From Gemmatimonadota bacterium (GTDB lineage Bacteria; Latescibacterota; UBA2968; UBA8231): a stretch of DNA of 29,622 bases. Below the pieces are notes generated by a model. That model ran no database searches, was not told where the DNA came from, and saw nothing but the letters and a program-made list of their open reading frames with translations. Shown here piece by piece: positions 1-8,243 of this stretch. Numbering within the stretch: the first letter of the stretch is position 1; every line of letters begins with the position of its first letter. Location: assembly GCA_002712305.1 (NCBI GenBank), contig PATE01000130.1, positions 1-29,622 on the forward strand, given 5' to 3'. The translations under genes were made by a program, and so were the position numbers.

Positions 1-120
1 AGTGGCGGCTACATTTTACAGTTTCGTTCCTGGATTTCTTGTTTCATCGGGTCGTACATGTCCACCGCCTTGGGGGGGAGCTGCGCCAGGCACTTCTAGA
101 AGCAGAAGAGTATCGACACC
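1..120. other. Left-edge non-coding stretch
   Basis: I find no convincing gene, promoter pair or hairpin in these bases. A short weak frame crosses it but conflicts with the zinc-ribbon gene and has no family likeness. It presumably holds the promoter of that gene or the end of something outside the window. Confidence 0.4.
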
Positions 121-456
121 ATGCCGACTTACGACTATGAGTGCCCAAAGTGTGGCCACGAATTTGAGGCCTACCAGCCAATCACCGAGGACGCCCTCAC
201 CAAATGCCCGAAGAAGGGCTGCCGGGGAAAGGTCCAGCGTCTGATTGGGGGCGGTGGCGGATTGCTGTTCAAGGGATCGGGTTTCTACATCACCGATTAT
301 CGAAGTGACAACTACAAGAAGGCCGCAAAGGCCGATTCGAGTTCTTCGTCCTCTGGTGGCGATAGCTCGGGCGGGGAAAGCAAATCGTCGAGTTCTGACA
401 GCTCGTCGAGTTCGAGCGACAAGTCTTCGGCTTCCTCATCGTCGAAGTCTGACTAA
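121..456 (+). CDS. FmdB-family zinc-ribbon protein with serine-rich tail
   Basis: A 111-residue protein. It opens with the regulatory zinc-ribbon of the FmdB/putative regulatory protein family: MPTYDYEC start, CxxC at residues 8-11 and a second cysteine pair at 29 and 34 (CPKKGC), which should bind one zinc ion. A glycine patch (43-47) and a conserved-looking GSGFYITDY segment (52-60) follow. Residues 73-110 are almost pure serine with some Asp, Lys and Gly, a low-complexity tail that varies in this family. The ATG at 121 has a weak GAAGAG ribosome site. The gene stands alone: a terminator-like hairpin follows and the next start is 167 bp away. Family assignment is firm. The cellular role is unknown, since the family was named from a formamidase regulator and few members have been tested. 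Confidence 0.9.
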   Translation: MPTYDYECPKCGHEFEAYQPITEDALTKCPKKGCRGKVQRLIGGGGGLLFKGSGFYITDYRSDNYKKAAKADSSSSSSGGDSSGGESKSSSSDSSSSSSDKSSASSSSKSD

Positions 457-478
457 TTTTTCAACAAGACGACGGGAA

Positions 479-523
479 CCGGGCCACGACTCAAGCGTCG
501 ACGCCTGTTGTCCCGGTATTTTT
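479..523 (+). terminator. Rho-independent terminator after the fmdB-like gene
   Basis: CCGGG (479-483) pairs with CCCGG (512-516). Inside that, ACGAC pairs with GTTGT (one G-U), leaving a two-base bulge on the left. The loop region contains the palindrome GCGTCGACGC. The hairpin is followed at once by TATTTTT. It lies 23 bp after the stop codon, so it should separate the zinc-ribbon gene from the operon downstream. Confidence 0.6.
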
Positions 524-622
524 CGCACCCAACCATCGCAGATGGAAGCCTGACTGATGTGCTTCAGAAATCGTGCTACCCGGGCACCTCAGCCCTTCAA
601 CTCCGATCGGATTTCATTGCCC

Positions 623-1159
623 ATGACCCACGCTAGCTCTGTCATTGCCAGGGCTTTCTCTGCCGCGTCCTGCATGGTCTGGGCGTGTATGGCCGTTGGG
701 CTATTGGCCTGTTCAGGCCCCTCGCCAGAGCAGCAGCTGGCCGCTGCCGAGGCCGCCGCCGTTGAAGCGGCTCATGACAGCACAAAACTGACACACGCCA
801 CGAACCTGCTGGAAGGGGTGATTTCCGCCCAGCAAGACACGCCGAACGCCTCCCGCGCACTCAAAGCCCTGGCAGTACTGCTTCAGCAGCGTGGTGACCT
901 TGAGGGGGCCATCGCCGGCTACCAGCGATTGCTCGATCTGTATCCTGGCAGTGCCGAGGCGGATGAAGCACAATTCATGATCGCCTTTATCTATGAGGAA
1001 CATCTCGGAGATTTCGAGGCCGCTCGCAAAGCCTATCAAGCCGTTATCGACAACCATCCTGGCACGGAGTTGGCGGCAAACGCTCAACGTCTGTTGCCGA
1101 ATGTGGGCCGTGCACCCGAAGAGTGGGTGAACTTCCAGGACGATCCAGCCTCCCCGTGA
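623..1159 (+). CDS. TPR-repeat lipoprotein, first gene of the MoxR/ABC/Bat operon
   Basis: 178 residues from the ATG at 623. A further in-frame ATG lies upstream at 557, but the lipoprotein signal fits the 623 start: a hydrophobic stretch at about 18-29 ends in a lipobox LLAC with Cys30. An Ala/Glu-rich helix follows, then two clear TPR-like units (about 83-111, with GDLEGAIAGYQRLLDLYPGS, and about 118-150, with GDFEAARKAYQAVIDNHPG). This is the outer-membrane-lipoprotein TPR style seen in YfiO/YbgF-like adaptors, and no catalytic motif is present. The stop is 38 bp before moxR and on the same strand, so the gene probably belongs to the same transcript and may supply a periplasmic scaffold for the MoxR/Bat system. 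That role is inference. The lipoprotein and TPR calls are well supported. Confidence 0.8.
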   Translation: MTHASSVIARAFSAASCMVWACMAVGLLACSGPSPEQQLAAAEAAAVEAAHDSTKLTHATNLLEGVISAQQDTPNASRALKALAVLLQQRGDLEGAIAGYQRLLDLYPGSAEADEAQFMIAFIYEEHLGDFEAARKAYQAVIDNHPGTELAANAQRLLPNVGRAPEEWVNFQDDPASP

Positions 1160-1197
1160 GCCCCGACGCCGAGGGAGAAACGCAAGGACCTTGAAGC

Positions 1198-2193
1198 ATG
1201 CAGACTAGTCCAGACATCACCGCGCTGACAGCGCGAATCCAGCAGGAGAGTCAACTGCTGGAGCGCGCGTTGGCGGAGATGGATCGGGTCATCGTCGGCC
1301 AGCGTCCGATGGTGGAGCGAATTCTAATCGGGTTCCTGTGTGGTGGCCACATCCTGCTCGAGGGGGTCCCCGGCCTGGCCAAAACCCTCACCGTGAGCAG
1401 CTTGGCACGCATCATCCAGGCCAGTTTTCACAGAATTCAGTTCACGCCGGATCTACTGCCAGCAGATCTGACCGGCACCTTGATCTACGAGCAAAGCTCC
1501 GGAGAATTCGTCGCCCGTAAGGGGCCGATCTTCGCCAACCTTATCCTCGCCGACGAGATCAACCGCGCCCCGGCCAAAGTGCAGAGCGCGCTGCTGGAGG
1601 CCATGCAGGAGCGCCAGGTAACGATTGGTGAAGATAGTTTTCGTCTCGATGATCCCTTTCTCGTGATGGCCACACAGAATCCGATCGAGCAGGAGGGTAC
1701 CTACCCGCTGCCTGAAGCGCAGGTCGATCGCTTCATGCTCAAGGTCAAGGTGGATTATCCGGCTCGCGATGAGGAACGACAGATCCTCGAGCGCATGATG
1801 GATGGGGGTGAAACAGATCTGGCGCCGGTGATGGGGGTGGATGACATCCTTCGACTGCGAGAGGCCGTGCAATTGGTCTACACCGACGACAAGATCAAGG
1901 ACTACATCGTCGACTTGGTACAGGCCACACGCGATCCTGAGCAGGCAGGCATGGCAGACCTCGCGCCGCTGATCGAGTATGGCGCATCGCCAAGGGCGAC
2001 ACTGTTTCTCGCCCGGGCAGCGCGGGCGCACGCATTCCTTCGTCGCCGTGGTTATGTCACGCCAGAGGATGTGAAGGCCGTCGGACTCGACGTCTTGCGC
2101 CATCGGGTCGCCATCAGCTACGAGGCCGAAGCCGAGCAGATGGACGCCGATCAGATCGTCGAGCGACTTTTCGATCACGTCGAAGTCCCATAA
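1198..2193 (+). CDS. moxR: MoxR-family AAA+ ATPase
   Basis: 331 residues, a normal MoxR length. Walker A is GVPGLAKT (56-63), Walker B is LILADE (115-120) continuing into the family hallmark ADEINRAP, and sensor 1 is ATQNP (158-162) followed by EGTYPLPEAQVDRF. A GASPRAT sensor-2 region lies in the C-terminal lid. These residues predict an active cytoplasmic ATPase. MoxR proteins act as chaperone-like machines with VWA-domain partners, and the next gene is a DUF58/VWA protein with Bat VWA proteins further on. The ATG at 1198 follows an AAGGACC purine stretch. The family call is secure. The client protein or complex cannot be told from sequence. Confidence 0.95.
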   Translation: MQTSPDITALTARIQQESQLLERALAEMDRVIVGQRPMVERILIGFLCGGHILLEGVPGLAKTLTVSSLARIIQASFHRIQFTPDLLPADLTGTLIYEQSSGEFVARKGPIFANLILADEINRAPAKVQSALLEAMQERQVTIGEDSFRLDDPFLVMATQNPIEQEGTYPLPEAQVDRFMLKVKVDYPARDEERQILERMMDGGETDLAPVMGVDDILRLREAVQLVYTDDKIKDYIVDLVQATRDPEQAGMADLAPLIEYGASPRATLFLARAARAHAFLRRRGYVTPEDVKAVGLDVLRHRVAISYEAEAEQMDADQIVERLFDHVEVP

Positions 2194-2215
2194 CCACGAA
2201 TCCGACGTTGCACCG

Positions 2216-3094
2216 ATGATCCCACGCGAGATCCTCGACAAAGTTCAGCTCATCGAGATTCAAACCGGCCGGTTGGTGACCAATCTCTTCGCCGGTGAAT
2301 ACCACTCGGTCTTCAAGGGCCACGGCATGGAGTTCGCCGAGGTACGTGAATACCAGCCCGGGGATGATGTGCGTTCCATCGACTGGAATGTCACCGCACG
2401 AGCCGGTGGGAAACCTTTCGTCAAGGTCTACGACGAAGAGCGGGAGTTGACGGTCGTTCTCATGGTTGATGCAAGTGCATCCGGCGCCTTTGGCAGTGAC
2501 CAACGACTCAAGGGTGAGGTCGCCGTAGAGATTTCTGCCGTGCTCGCTTTTTCAGCCATCAAGAACAACGATCGTGTGGGGCTGTTGATCTTTACCGACG
2601 AAGTCGAAGTCTTCGTGCCCCCCAAGAAGGGGAAGCGACACGTGCTCCGTGTCATTCGAGAGCTGCTCTACCACGAGCCACGCGGCCAGCGCACGTCCAT
2701 CGCTGCAGCATCCGACTATCTTGACCGCGTCGTACGTCGCCACAGTGTCGTGTTCCTGCTGTCCGATTTCATCGACGGCGACTACGAATCGGCACTGCGG
2801 CGTCTTCGTCGTCGTCACGATGTGGTTGCCGTAACGATGCAGGATCCACGCGAAGCCGAGTTGCCGGCGGTGGGACTGTTGGAACTGGAGGATGCGGAGA
2901 GCGGCGAGGTGGCTTTGGTCGATACGGACCATGCGCCGATACGACTGGCCTTCGCCGAGCGATGGGCGCGGCAAAGACGGAATCGGCAACGACTGTTTCG
3001 CCGTCTCGATATCGATGAGATCGAGATCGATACGACTCAACCCTATGTACAACCACTGGTGCGCTTCTTCGAAGGACGCATGCCCCGCTCCTGA
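2216..3094 (+). CDS. DUF58 protein (VWA-like partner of MoxR)
   Basis: 292 residues, the short soluble form of DUF58 without the two N-terminal membrane helices found in longer relatives. The DUF58 signature is at about 40-62 (FAEVREYQPGDDVRSIDWN then AR). A VWA-like fold follows, with a MIDAS motif DASAS at 85-89 (DxSxS) and a second metal-loop candidate at LLSDF. It starts 22 bp after moxR, the usual moxR-DUF58 pair, and is expected to be a MoxR client or adaptor in the cytoplasm. In most Bat clusters batA follows directly. Here a 59-bp gap and then an ABC transporter cassette come next. Family confidence is high and function is inferred from the family. Confidence 0.92.
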   Translation: MIPREILDKVQLIEIQTGRLVTNLFAGEYHSVFKGHGMEFAEVREYQPGDDVRSIDWNVTARAGGKPFVKVYDEERELTVVLMVDASASGAFGSDQRLKGEVAVEISAVLAFSAIKNNDRVGLLIFTDEVEVFVPPKKGKRHVLRVIRELLYHEPRGQRTSIAAASDYLDRVVRRHSVVFLLSDFIDGDYESALRRLRRRHDVVAVTMQDPREAELPAVGLLELEDAESGEVALVDTDHAPIRLAFAERWARQRRNRQRLFRRLDIDEIEIDTTQPYVQPLVRFFEGRMPRS

Positions 3095-3153
3095 TCGGTG
3101 CAGCGTTCTGCGAACAGCCACTGACCTGACCACTTCAGGGAGGTAATGGTACC

Positions 3154-4095
3154 GTGATCGAAGTAGATCAACTCTCAAAAGAGTATGGTGACGTGACAGC
3201 CGTCGACGGTGTATCGTTTCGTGCCGAACGAGGGCAGATCCTTGGTTTTCTTGGGCCCAATGGTGCGGGCAAGACGACGACGATGCGCATGTTGACCTGC
3301 TACCTGCCCCCATCGGCGGGAACGGCCAGTGTTGATGGTTATGACGTGGTCGATGAGTCGATGGAGGTGCGACGACGGATTGGCTATCTGCCAGAGTCTC
3401 CGCCCGTCTATATGGATATGACCGTCGATGCCTATCTGGGCTTTGTGGCTCGTATCAAGGGGGTGCCCACAAATCAGATGCGTGCGCGGATCGATGAGAC
3501 CATGGAGAAGACCGGCGTCGCCCACGTCCGGTCCAATGTGATCGGTCATCTGTCAAAAGGATATCGACAACGCGTTGGTCTGGCGCAGGCCCTCGTTCAC
3601 AACCCCAGCGTCCTCATCCTTGATGAGCCGACAGTGGGCCTCGATCCCAAACAGATCATCGAGATTCGCGAAGTGATCAAGTCCCTGCGCGGAGAACACA
3701 CGATCGTTCTAAGCACACACATTCTGCCCGAGGTCTCCATGACTTGCGAGAAAGTGGTCATCATCAGCCAGGGGCGAATTGTCGGTGAGGGATCTCCAGA
3801 GAGTCTGACGGCACAACTCAAGGAGAGCGATGTCCTGCACGCTCAAGTCCTTGGTCCAGTCGAGGCCGTGGGCGAAGCCCTTCGATCCATCGACGGCGTC
3901 CTCGACGCACGCCAGGAGGGGGATGACTCACAGGCCGACAGCTGGGTGATCTCTGTCACACCCGGACAGGACGTACGGGACGCGGTGAGTCGTGCCATCA
4001 TCGACGGGGGCTTCAGCTTGCGTGAGCTGCGGAGTCAGGACATGTCCCTCGAAGACATTTTCCTGCGTCTGACGACCGAAGAAACCACGGTTTAG
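3154..4095 (+). CDS. gldA: ABC transporter ATP-binding protein, GldA type
   Basis: 313 residues. Walker A is GPNGAGKT (34-41), the signature is LSKGY (133-137) instead of LSGGQ, Walker B is VLILDEP (153-159), and the switch histidine is in STH (187-189). The IGYLPE segment at 77-82 with no Q-loop glutamine and the LSKGYRQRVGLAQAL form are typical of the GldA/NatA-like group. About 100 residues after the nucleotide-binding domain form the usual extra C-terminal domain. The GTG start at 3154 is set by GGGAGG at 3138-3143; the nearby ATG at 3146 reads only three codons. It should energise the permease 12 bp downstream together with the GldG-like proteins. GldA/F/G were named for Bacteroidetes gliding, but homologues occur widely in non-gliding bacteria, so the symbol indicates family only. 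Confidence 0.88.
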   Translation: MIEVDQLSKEYGDVTAVDGVSFRAERGQILGFLGPNGAGKTTTMRMLTCYLPPSAGTASVDGYDVVDESMEVRRRIGYLPESPPVYMDMTVDAYLGFVARIKGVPTNQMRARIDETMEKTGVAHVRSNVIGHLSKGYRQRVGLAQALVHNPSVLILDEPTVGLDPKQIIEIREVIKSLRGEHTIVLSTHILPEVSMTCEKVVIISQGRIVGEGSPESLTAQLKESDVLHAQVLGPVEAVGEALRSIDGVLDARQEGDDSQADSWVISVTPGQDVRDAVSRAIIDGGFSLRELRSQDMSLEDIFLRLTTEETTV

Positions 4096-4107
4096 GGGGG
4101 ATAGACG

Positions 4108-4890
4108 ATGCGCAACCTATGGGCCATCTACACAAAGGAACTGAGGTCTTATTTCGTGTCGCCGGTGGCATACGTCATCGCCGGCGTCTTCTTGTTCCTG
4201 TCGGGTTATTTGTTCCGCAACATTCTCATGCAGTTCAACTTCTGGTGCATCCAGTTCAGCCAACGTGCTCAGTTCATGCAGGGGGGAATGCCAAATCTTA
4301 ATCTGAACGAGATGGTGGTTACCCAGTTCTTCGGCGTGATGGACTTCATCTGGCTTCTCGTGGTCCCCATGCTCACGATGCGGCTGCTGGCGGAGGAAAA
4401 GAAGAACGGGACGATGGAGTTGTTGATGACCTCGCCCATTTCCACCGTGGAGATTCTTCTCGGCAAATTTTTCGCCTGCCTCACCCTCTACATGACCATC
4501 GTTGCTCTGACCCTGGTGTATTGTGGGATCCTCGAACTGTACGGCGATCCCGATTGGGGACCGATCTGGTCCGCATATCTCGGATATCTGTTGCTGGGTG
4601 GGACCTTCATCGGCGTGGGCATGCTCGCTTCATCGGTGACGGAGAACCAGATCGTCGCCGTCCTGCTGGCCTTCGGTGCTCTGCTCACGCTGTGGCTGAT
4701 CGACTGGTCCGCCAGCTTCGCCGGACCGACGGCGGCGAAGGTGCTGCAGTATCTGTCGATCATCCAACATCTACAGGACTTTCAGCGAGGAGTGATCGAC
4801 ACCAGCGACGTCGTGTTCTACCTGTCGTTCATCTTCTTCAGCCTCTTCGTCACGACGCGGGTCCTTGAGTCGCGTCGTTGGCGCCGCTGA
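4108..4890 (+). CDS. gldF: ABC-2 type permease, GldF type
   Basis: 260 residues with about six hydrophobic helices, beginning with the short cytoplasmic head typical of ABC-2 permeases (WAIYTKELRSYFVSPVAYVI). After the second helix comes the conserved coupling segment RLLAEEKKNGTMELLMTSP and then PISTVEILLGKFFA, diagnostic of the GldF/NosY-like permeases. It begins 12 bp after the ATPase stop, with a GGGGGAT ribosome site, and ends 22 bp before the GldG-like gene. It is expected to form the membrane pore of a transporter with the ATPase before it. The substrate is unknown; in this family, export or extraction of an envelope component is usually presumed. The C terminus ends RVLESRRWRR, the usual length for the family. 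Confidence 0.88.
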   Translation: MRNLWAIYTKELRSYFVSPVAYVIAGVFLFLSGYLFRNILMQFNFWCIQFSQRAQFMQGGMPNLNLNEMVVTQFFGVMDFIWLLVVPMLTMRLLAEEKKNGTMELLMTSPISTVEILLGKFFACLTLYMTIVALTLVYCGILELYGDPDWGPIWSAYLGYLLLGGTFIGVGMLASSVTENQIVAVLLAFGALLTLWLIDWSASFAGPTAAKVLQYLSIIQHLQDFQRGVIDTSDVVFYLSFIFFSLFVTTRVLESRRWRR

Positions 4891-4912
4891 CGATGAAGGG
4901 GAGAGAAAGAGG

Positions 4913-7900
4913 ATGAGTCGTCTGGCTTTTTTGTCCCGCTTCGGTGCGGCCATCGCTGTGGCGGGTGGAGTTCTTCTCACGGCGGGCGTGCTGTCGATGG
5001 CGTTGGCAAGTGGCGATACCGTTCTGCCCGCTGCATCAGGGGTGTTGGGCGTCCTGCTCGTGCTGCTGGCGGCGGTGGTGGATCGCGAGATGTTCCAGCG
5101 ATACGGACGCTGGCTCAATGCATTCTGGGGCACGGCGATGGTGCTTGCCATCGTGGGTATGCTCAATTTTCTCGGTCAACGATACAGTGACCGGTTTGAC
5201 CTGACGGAAGGGCAACTTCACAGTCTCTCCGATCTGACGGTACAGACCCTCGAGGGGCTCGAGACAGACGTGACGGCCCTTGCTTTCATGGAGGGTGGGG
5301 CAAACCTCGAACTGCGATCTCTGCTCGAGCAGTTCGGCGTCCATGGCGGTGGGCGATTCCAGTTCGAGTTCATCGATCCCGATCGCGATCCCGCACGGGC
5401 CCAGGCCTTCGACATCACCGCATACAACACACTCGTCGTCGAGGCCGAGGGGCGGCGTCAGAATGTGATGGACCTGAGCGAGAAAGAGATCACCAATCGG
5501 ATTCTCAAGGTGGTCCGCAATCGCCAGGAGCGAGTGTATGTCAGCGTCGGCCACGGCGAACGGGCCATACAGGCCGGTGACCGTAGTGGCCTCGAGCGCA
5601 TGAGGCAGCGACTTCAGGAAATCGACTACGTTGTGCGTGATTCACTGTTTCTGGCACGTGAGGGTCGGGTGCCGGAGGACTGTCGAGTTCTCATCATCCC
5701 CGGGCCAAGTTCCTCGATGCTTCCAACGGAAGTCGATGCCGTCCGGGCCTACCTGGAGCGAGGCGGCGCGGTACTTCTGCTCACCGACCCGGGCGTCGTG
5801 ACGGGTCTCGAGTCTCTCGTTGCCGAGTGGGGGATTCGGCTCGGCGATGACTTCGTCATCGATACCAGCGGCATTGGCTCCCTTTTCGGCCTGGATTTCA
5901 CGATACCCGTCGCCGCTGACTACGATGATCAGCACCCCATCACACGAAAACATCGATCCGGCTCCGTCAGTACGTACGAGTTCGTTCGTTCCGTCCAGCT
6001 AGATTCGCAGTCAGTGGCAACGGCGCAATTGGAGGCGTCTGCCCTTGTGTTCACATCCGACCAGAGTTGGGGCGAGGTCGATCAAGAGGCATTGACACCC
6101 GGGCGGGGTGATGTGACGGTCAGTTTTGACGAGGCTGATCTGCCAGGACCGGTGTCGCTCGCGGTGGCCTCACGAGACAGCGCAGGGGAGGGTGGACGTC
6201 TGGTCGTGTTCGGTGACTCTGACTTCGCCACCGACGGCTACTTCGATATGCAGGGGAACGGTGATCTGGCGCTGAATGCGATCAGCTGGCTCGCCGAAGA
6301 TGAGCAGCTCATCTCCATTCGACCGCGTGAGGCCGGGTTTCGCCCGATCTCGCTGAGCGAGAGTCAGTCGGAATGGTTGTTCTGGTTCACCATCATTGTG
6401 TATCCCGGCGTGATTGCGGCGCTCGGTTTCTTTGTCGTGTCCCGCGGTGGACGTTGGAGCGTCAAGGACCTTGTGGGTGCAACGGTTGGCGTCGCGCTCT
6501 CGCTGGGTGTCGTCGCTCTGCTGAACATCTTGGGCGACCGGCATCACAAGCGGATCGACGTAAGTGAAGACAATCGCTTCACCCTCGCCTCGCAGAGTGT
6601 GGACGTGCTCGATGAACTCACCGAGAGTGGAAAACGGGCCGCTGTGCGCGTCTTCATGAGTGATCAGGAGGGCGTACCGTATCAGGAACTCCTGCGTGAG
6701 TTTGAGTATGGGGCAGACGACTTTGGTTTCGAGGTCGTGGACCCGCAGAAAGAGGCGTTGCAGGTGCGACAGTACGGCGTGCGCGAGCGGGGTGCTTCAG
6801 TCCTGGAAGTTTCGGGAGAAGGGCGTCTGGTCACCGAACGATTCGTGGAACAGACCGAACAGGCGCTGAGCAACGCGCTGCTGCGAGCATTGCGTGCCGA
6901 AGATCGGCGGATCTCCGTCGTAGGTGGGCATGGTGAGGGAGATCTCACGCAAGTCGACGGTGAGGGGTTCAGCATCTTCAGTGGTCGCCTGAAGGAACTC
7001 AATGTGGACATCGAGACCGGTATCGAACTGACCGCTCTCGACGACGCAGATGCGGCAGAAGGGCATCTGCTGCTGCTGTTGGGGCCAGAACGAGCCCTCT
7101 CTGCCGACGAGCAGGTGCATCTGGCACGTTATCTGGAACGCGGTGGTGACCTGCTGCTTCTCGTAGATCCGGGGGGCGTGCTGGGCGTGGAGGATCTTCT
7201 TTCCTCCGAGTACGGGATTGAACTGGGCGATGATTTCATCGTCGACCTGTCCGGCCTGGGGCAGATGCTCGGTACGAGTGTCTCTGTTCCCGTTGTGATC
7301 ACCTATGCGGATCATCCCGTGACTCAGAAGATGGGCCGAGGAGGTATGTCCTACTTCCCGCTGGCACGAACCGTGTCCAGCATGCCACGCGCCGTGGATG
7401 CCACAGAACTGGCATTCACAGACCGTCGAGCCTGGGGTGAGTCAGATCTTTCACCTCTGTTCCATGAGAGTGGGGGCGGAGAAGTGGAATACGAACCCGA
7501 CTCAGATCGCCCGGGTCCGCTGTCATTGGCCGTCGCGGTGCACACCCTGGGCGATTCTGCCGAGGAGGGGAATCTGACGCGAATTGTCGTGATCGGTGAC
7601 AGTGACTTTGCCCGCAATCAGCATTTCTCTGAGCAGGGGAACGGCGAACTCATCATCCACGCCAGTCGCTGGCTGATCGAAGGGGAGGATGCGCTCACCA
7701 TTCCTGCCAGAACGGCGCGATTCAATGCCATTCAACTTGGCGAAGATGCCGGCGCGATGCTGTGGTTGTCCGTCTTTGTGCTGCCCTTTGCGGTGGCACT
7801 GTCGGGTTTCGTCATCATGCTGAAGCGAGGTTACGAGACCTACGCGGCAGGTTTCGTGGCATGGCTGATTTATTCCTTTGCCGCTGCCGGTTTCTACTAC

Positions 7901-8236
7901 TTCGCCATTGGCGTGATCGGAGCAAGCGAAGGCGGCGTGATTCGCGCTCCCGTGGGCCTGGCCCTATGCCTGCTCAGTGCCGGAATCGCCTACGGTCTGT
8001 CACGTAGAGAACCACTGATATGGCCAGTGGCCCTCGTGGCTGCCATAGGGAATGTGGGACTCACCTTTGTGCTGGTGCCCAACGATGTGCTGCAACTGGT
8101 CGTGGCAGGACTCTTCGTGGCCAATAGCTGCATTCTGGTGTGGATTCGACGGGATTTTCTCCCTGGCCACGCCGTCGCATCTGACTCGGCCGTGACTGTA
8201 ACGGTGCCGGCTGATTCACACGCTCGGGAGAAGTGA
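4913..8236 (+). CDS. Giant GldG-like protein with two tandem GldG copies
   Basis: 1107 residues from the ATG at 4913 (GGGGAGAG ribosome site); a TTG at 4865 in frame would overlap the permease gene and is less likely. GldG-like ABC auxiliary proteins are normally about 450-550 residues, and this one holds two full copies in tandem. Matching landmarks recur about 460 residues apart: VGHGE versus GGHGE, GGAVLLLTDPG versus GGDLLLLVDPG, GDDFVIDTSG versus GDDFIVDLSG, and GDSDFA followed by QGNG in both. Copy 1 has three N-terminal membrane helices, a large extracytoplasmic domain (about 75-470) and a helix near 490. Copy 2 restarts with a helix (about 525) and ends in several extra helices (about 945-1080). 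It probably works with the ATPase and permease before it and the DUF4340 protein after it. The duplication is visible directly; its effect on function is unknown. Confidence 0.88.
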   Translation: MSRLAFLSRFGAAIAVAGGVLLTAGVLSMALASGDTVLPAASGVLGVLLVLLAAVVDREMFQRYGRWLNAFWGTAMVLAIVGMLNFLGQRYSDRFDLTEGQLHSLSDLTVQTLEGLETDVTALAFMEGGANLELRSLLEQFGVHGGGRFQFEFIDPDRDPARAQAFDITAYNTLVVEAEGRRQNVMDLSEKEITNRILKVVRNRQERVYVSVGHGERAIQAGDRSGLERMRQRLQEIDYVVRDSLFLAREGRVPEDCRVLIIPGPSSSMLPTEVDAVRAYLERGGAVLLLTDPGVVTGLESLVAEWGIRLGDDFVIDTSGIGSLFGLDFTIPVAADYDDQHPITRKHRSGSVSTYEFVRSVQLDSQSVATAQLEASALVFTSDQSWGEVDQEALTPGRGDVTVSFDEADLPGPVSLAVASRDSAGEGGRLVVFGDSDFATDGYFDMQGNGDLALNAISWLAEDEQLISIRPREAGFRPISLSESQSEWLFWFTIIVYPGVIAALGFFVVSRGGRWSVKDLVGATVGVALSLGVVALLNILGDRHHKRIDVSEDNRFTLASQSVDVLDELTESGKRAAVRVFMSDQEGVPYQELLREFEYGADDFGFEVVDPQKEALQVRQYGVRERGASVLEVSGEGRLVTERFVEQTEQALSNALLRALRAEDRRISVVGGHGEGDLTQVDGEGFSIFSGRLKELNVDIETGIELTALDDADAAEGHLLLLLGPERALSADEQVHLARYLERGGDLLLLVDPGGVLGVEDLLSSEYGIELGDDFIVDLSGLGQMLGTSVSVPVVITYADHPVTQKMGRGGMSYFPLARTVSSMPRAVDATELAFTDRRAWGESDLSPLFHESGGGEVEYEPDSDRPGPLSLAVAVHTLGDSAEEGNLTRIVVIGDSDFARNQHFSEQGNGELIIHASRWLIEGEDALTIPARTARFNAIQLGEDAGAMLWLSVFVLPFAVALSGFVIMLKRGYETYAAGFVAWLIYSFAAAGFYYFAIGVIGASEGGVIRAPVGLALCLLSAGIAYGLSRREPLIWPVALVAAIGNVGLTFVLVPNDVLQLVVAGLFVANSCILVWIRRDFLPGHAVASDSAVTVTVPADSHAREK

Positions 8237-8243
8237 ACGGATC

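Noticed and set aside
1453-2241. A 262-codon minus-strand frame opposite moxR
   Set aside because: It is opposite a clear MoxR gene with all AAA+ motifs, and its own product has no domain likeness.
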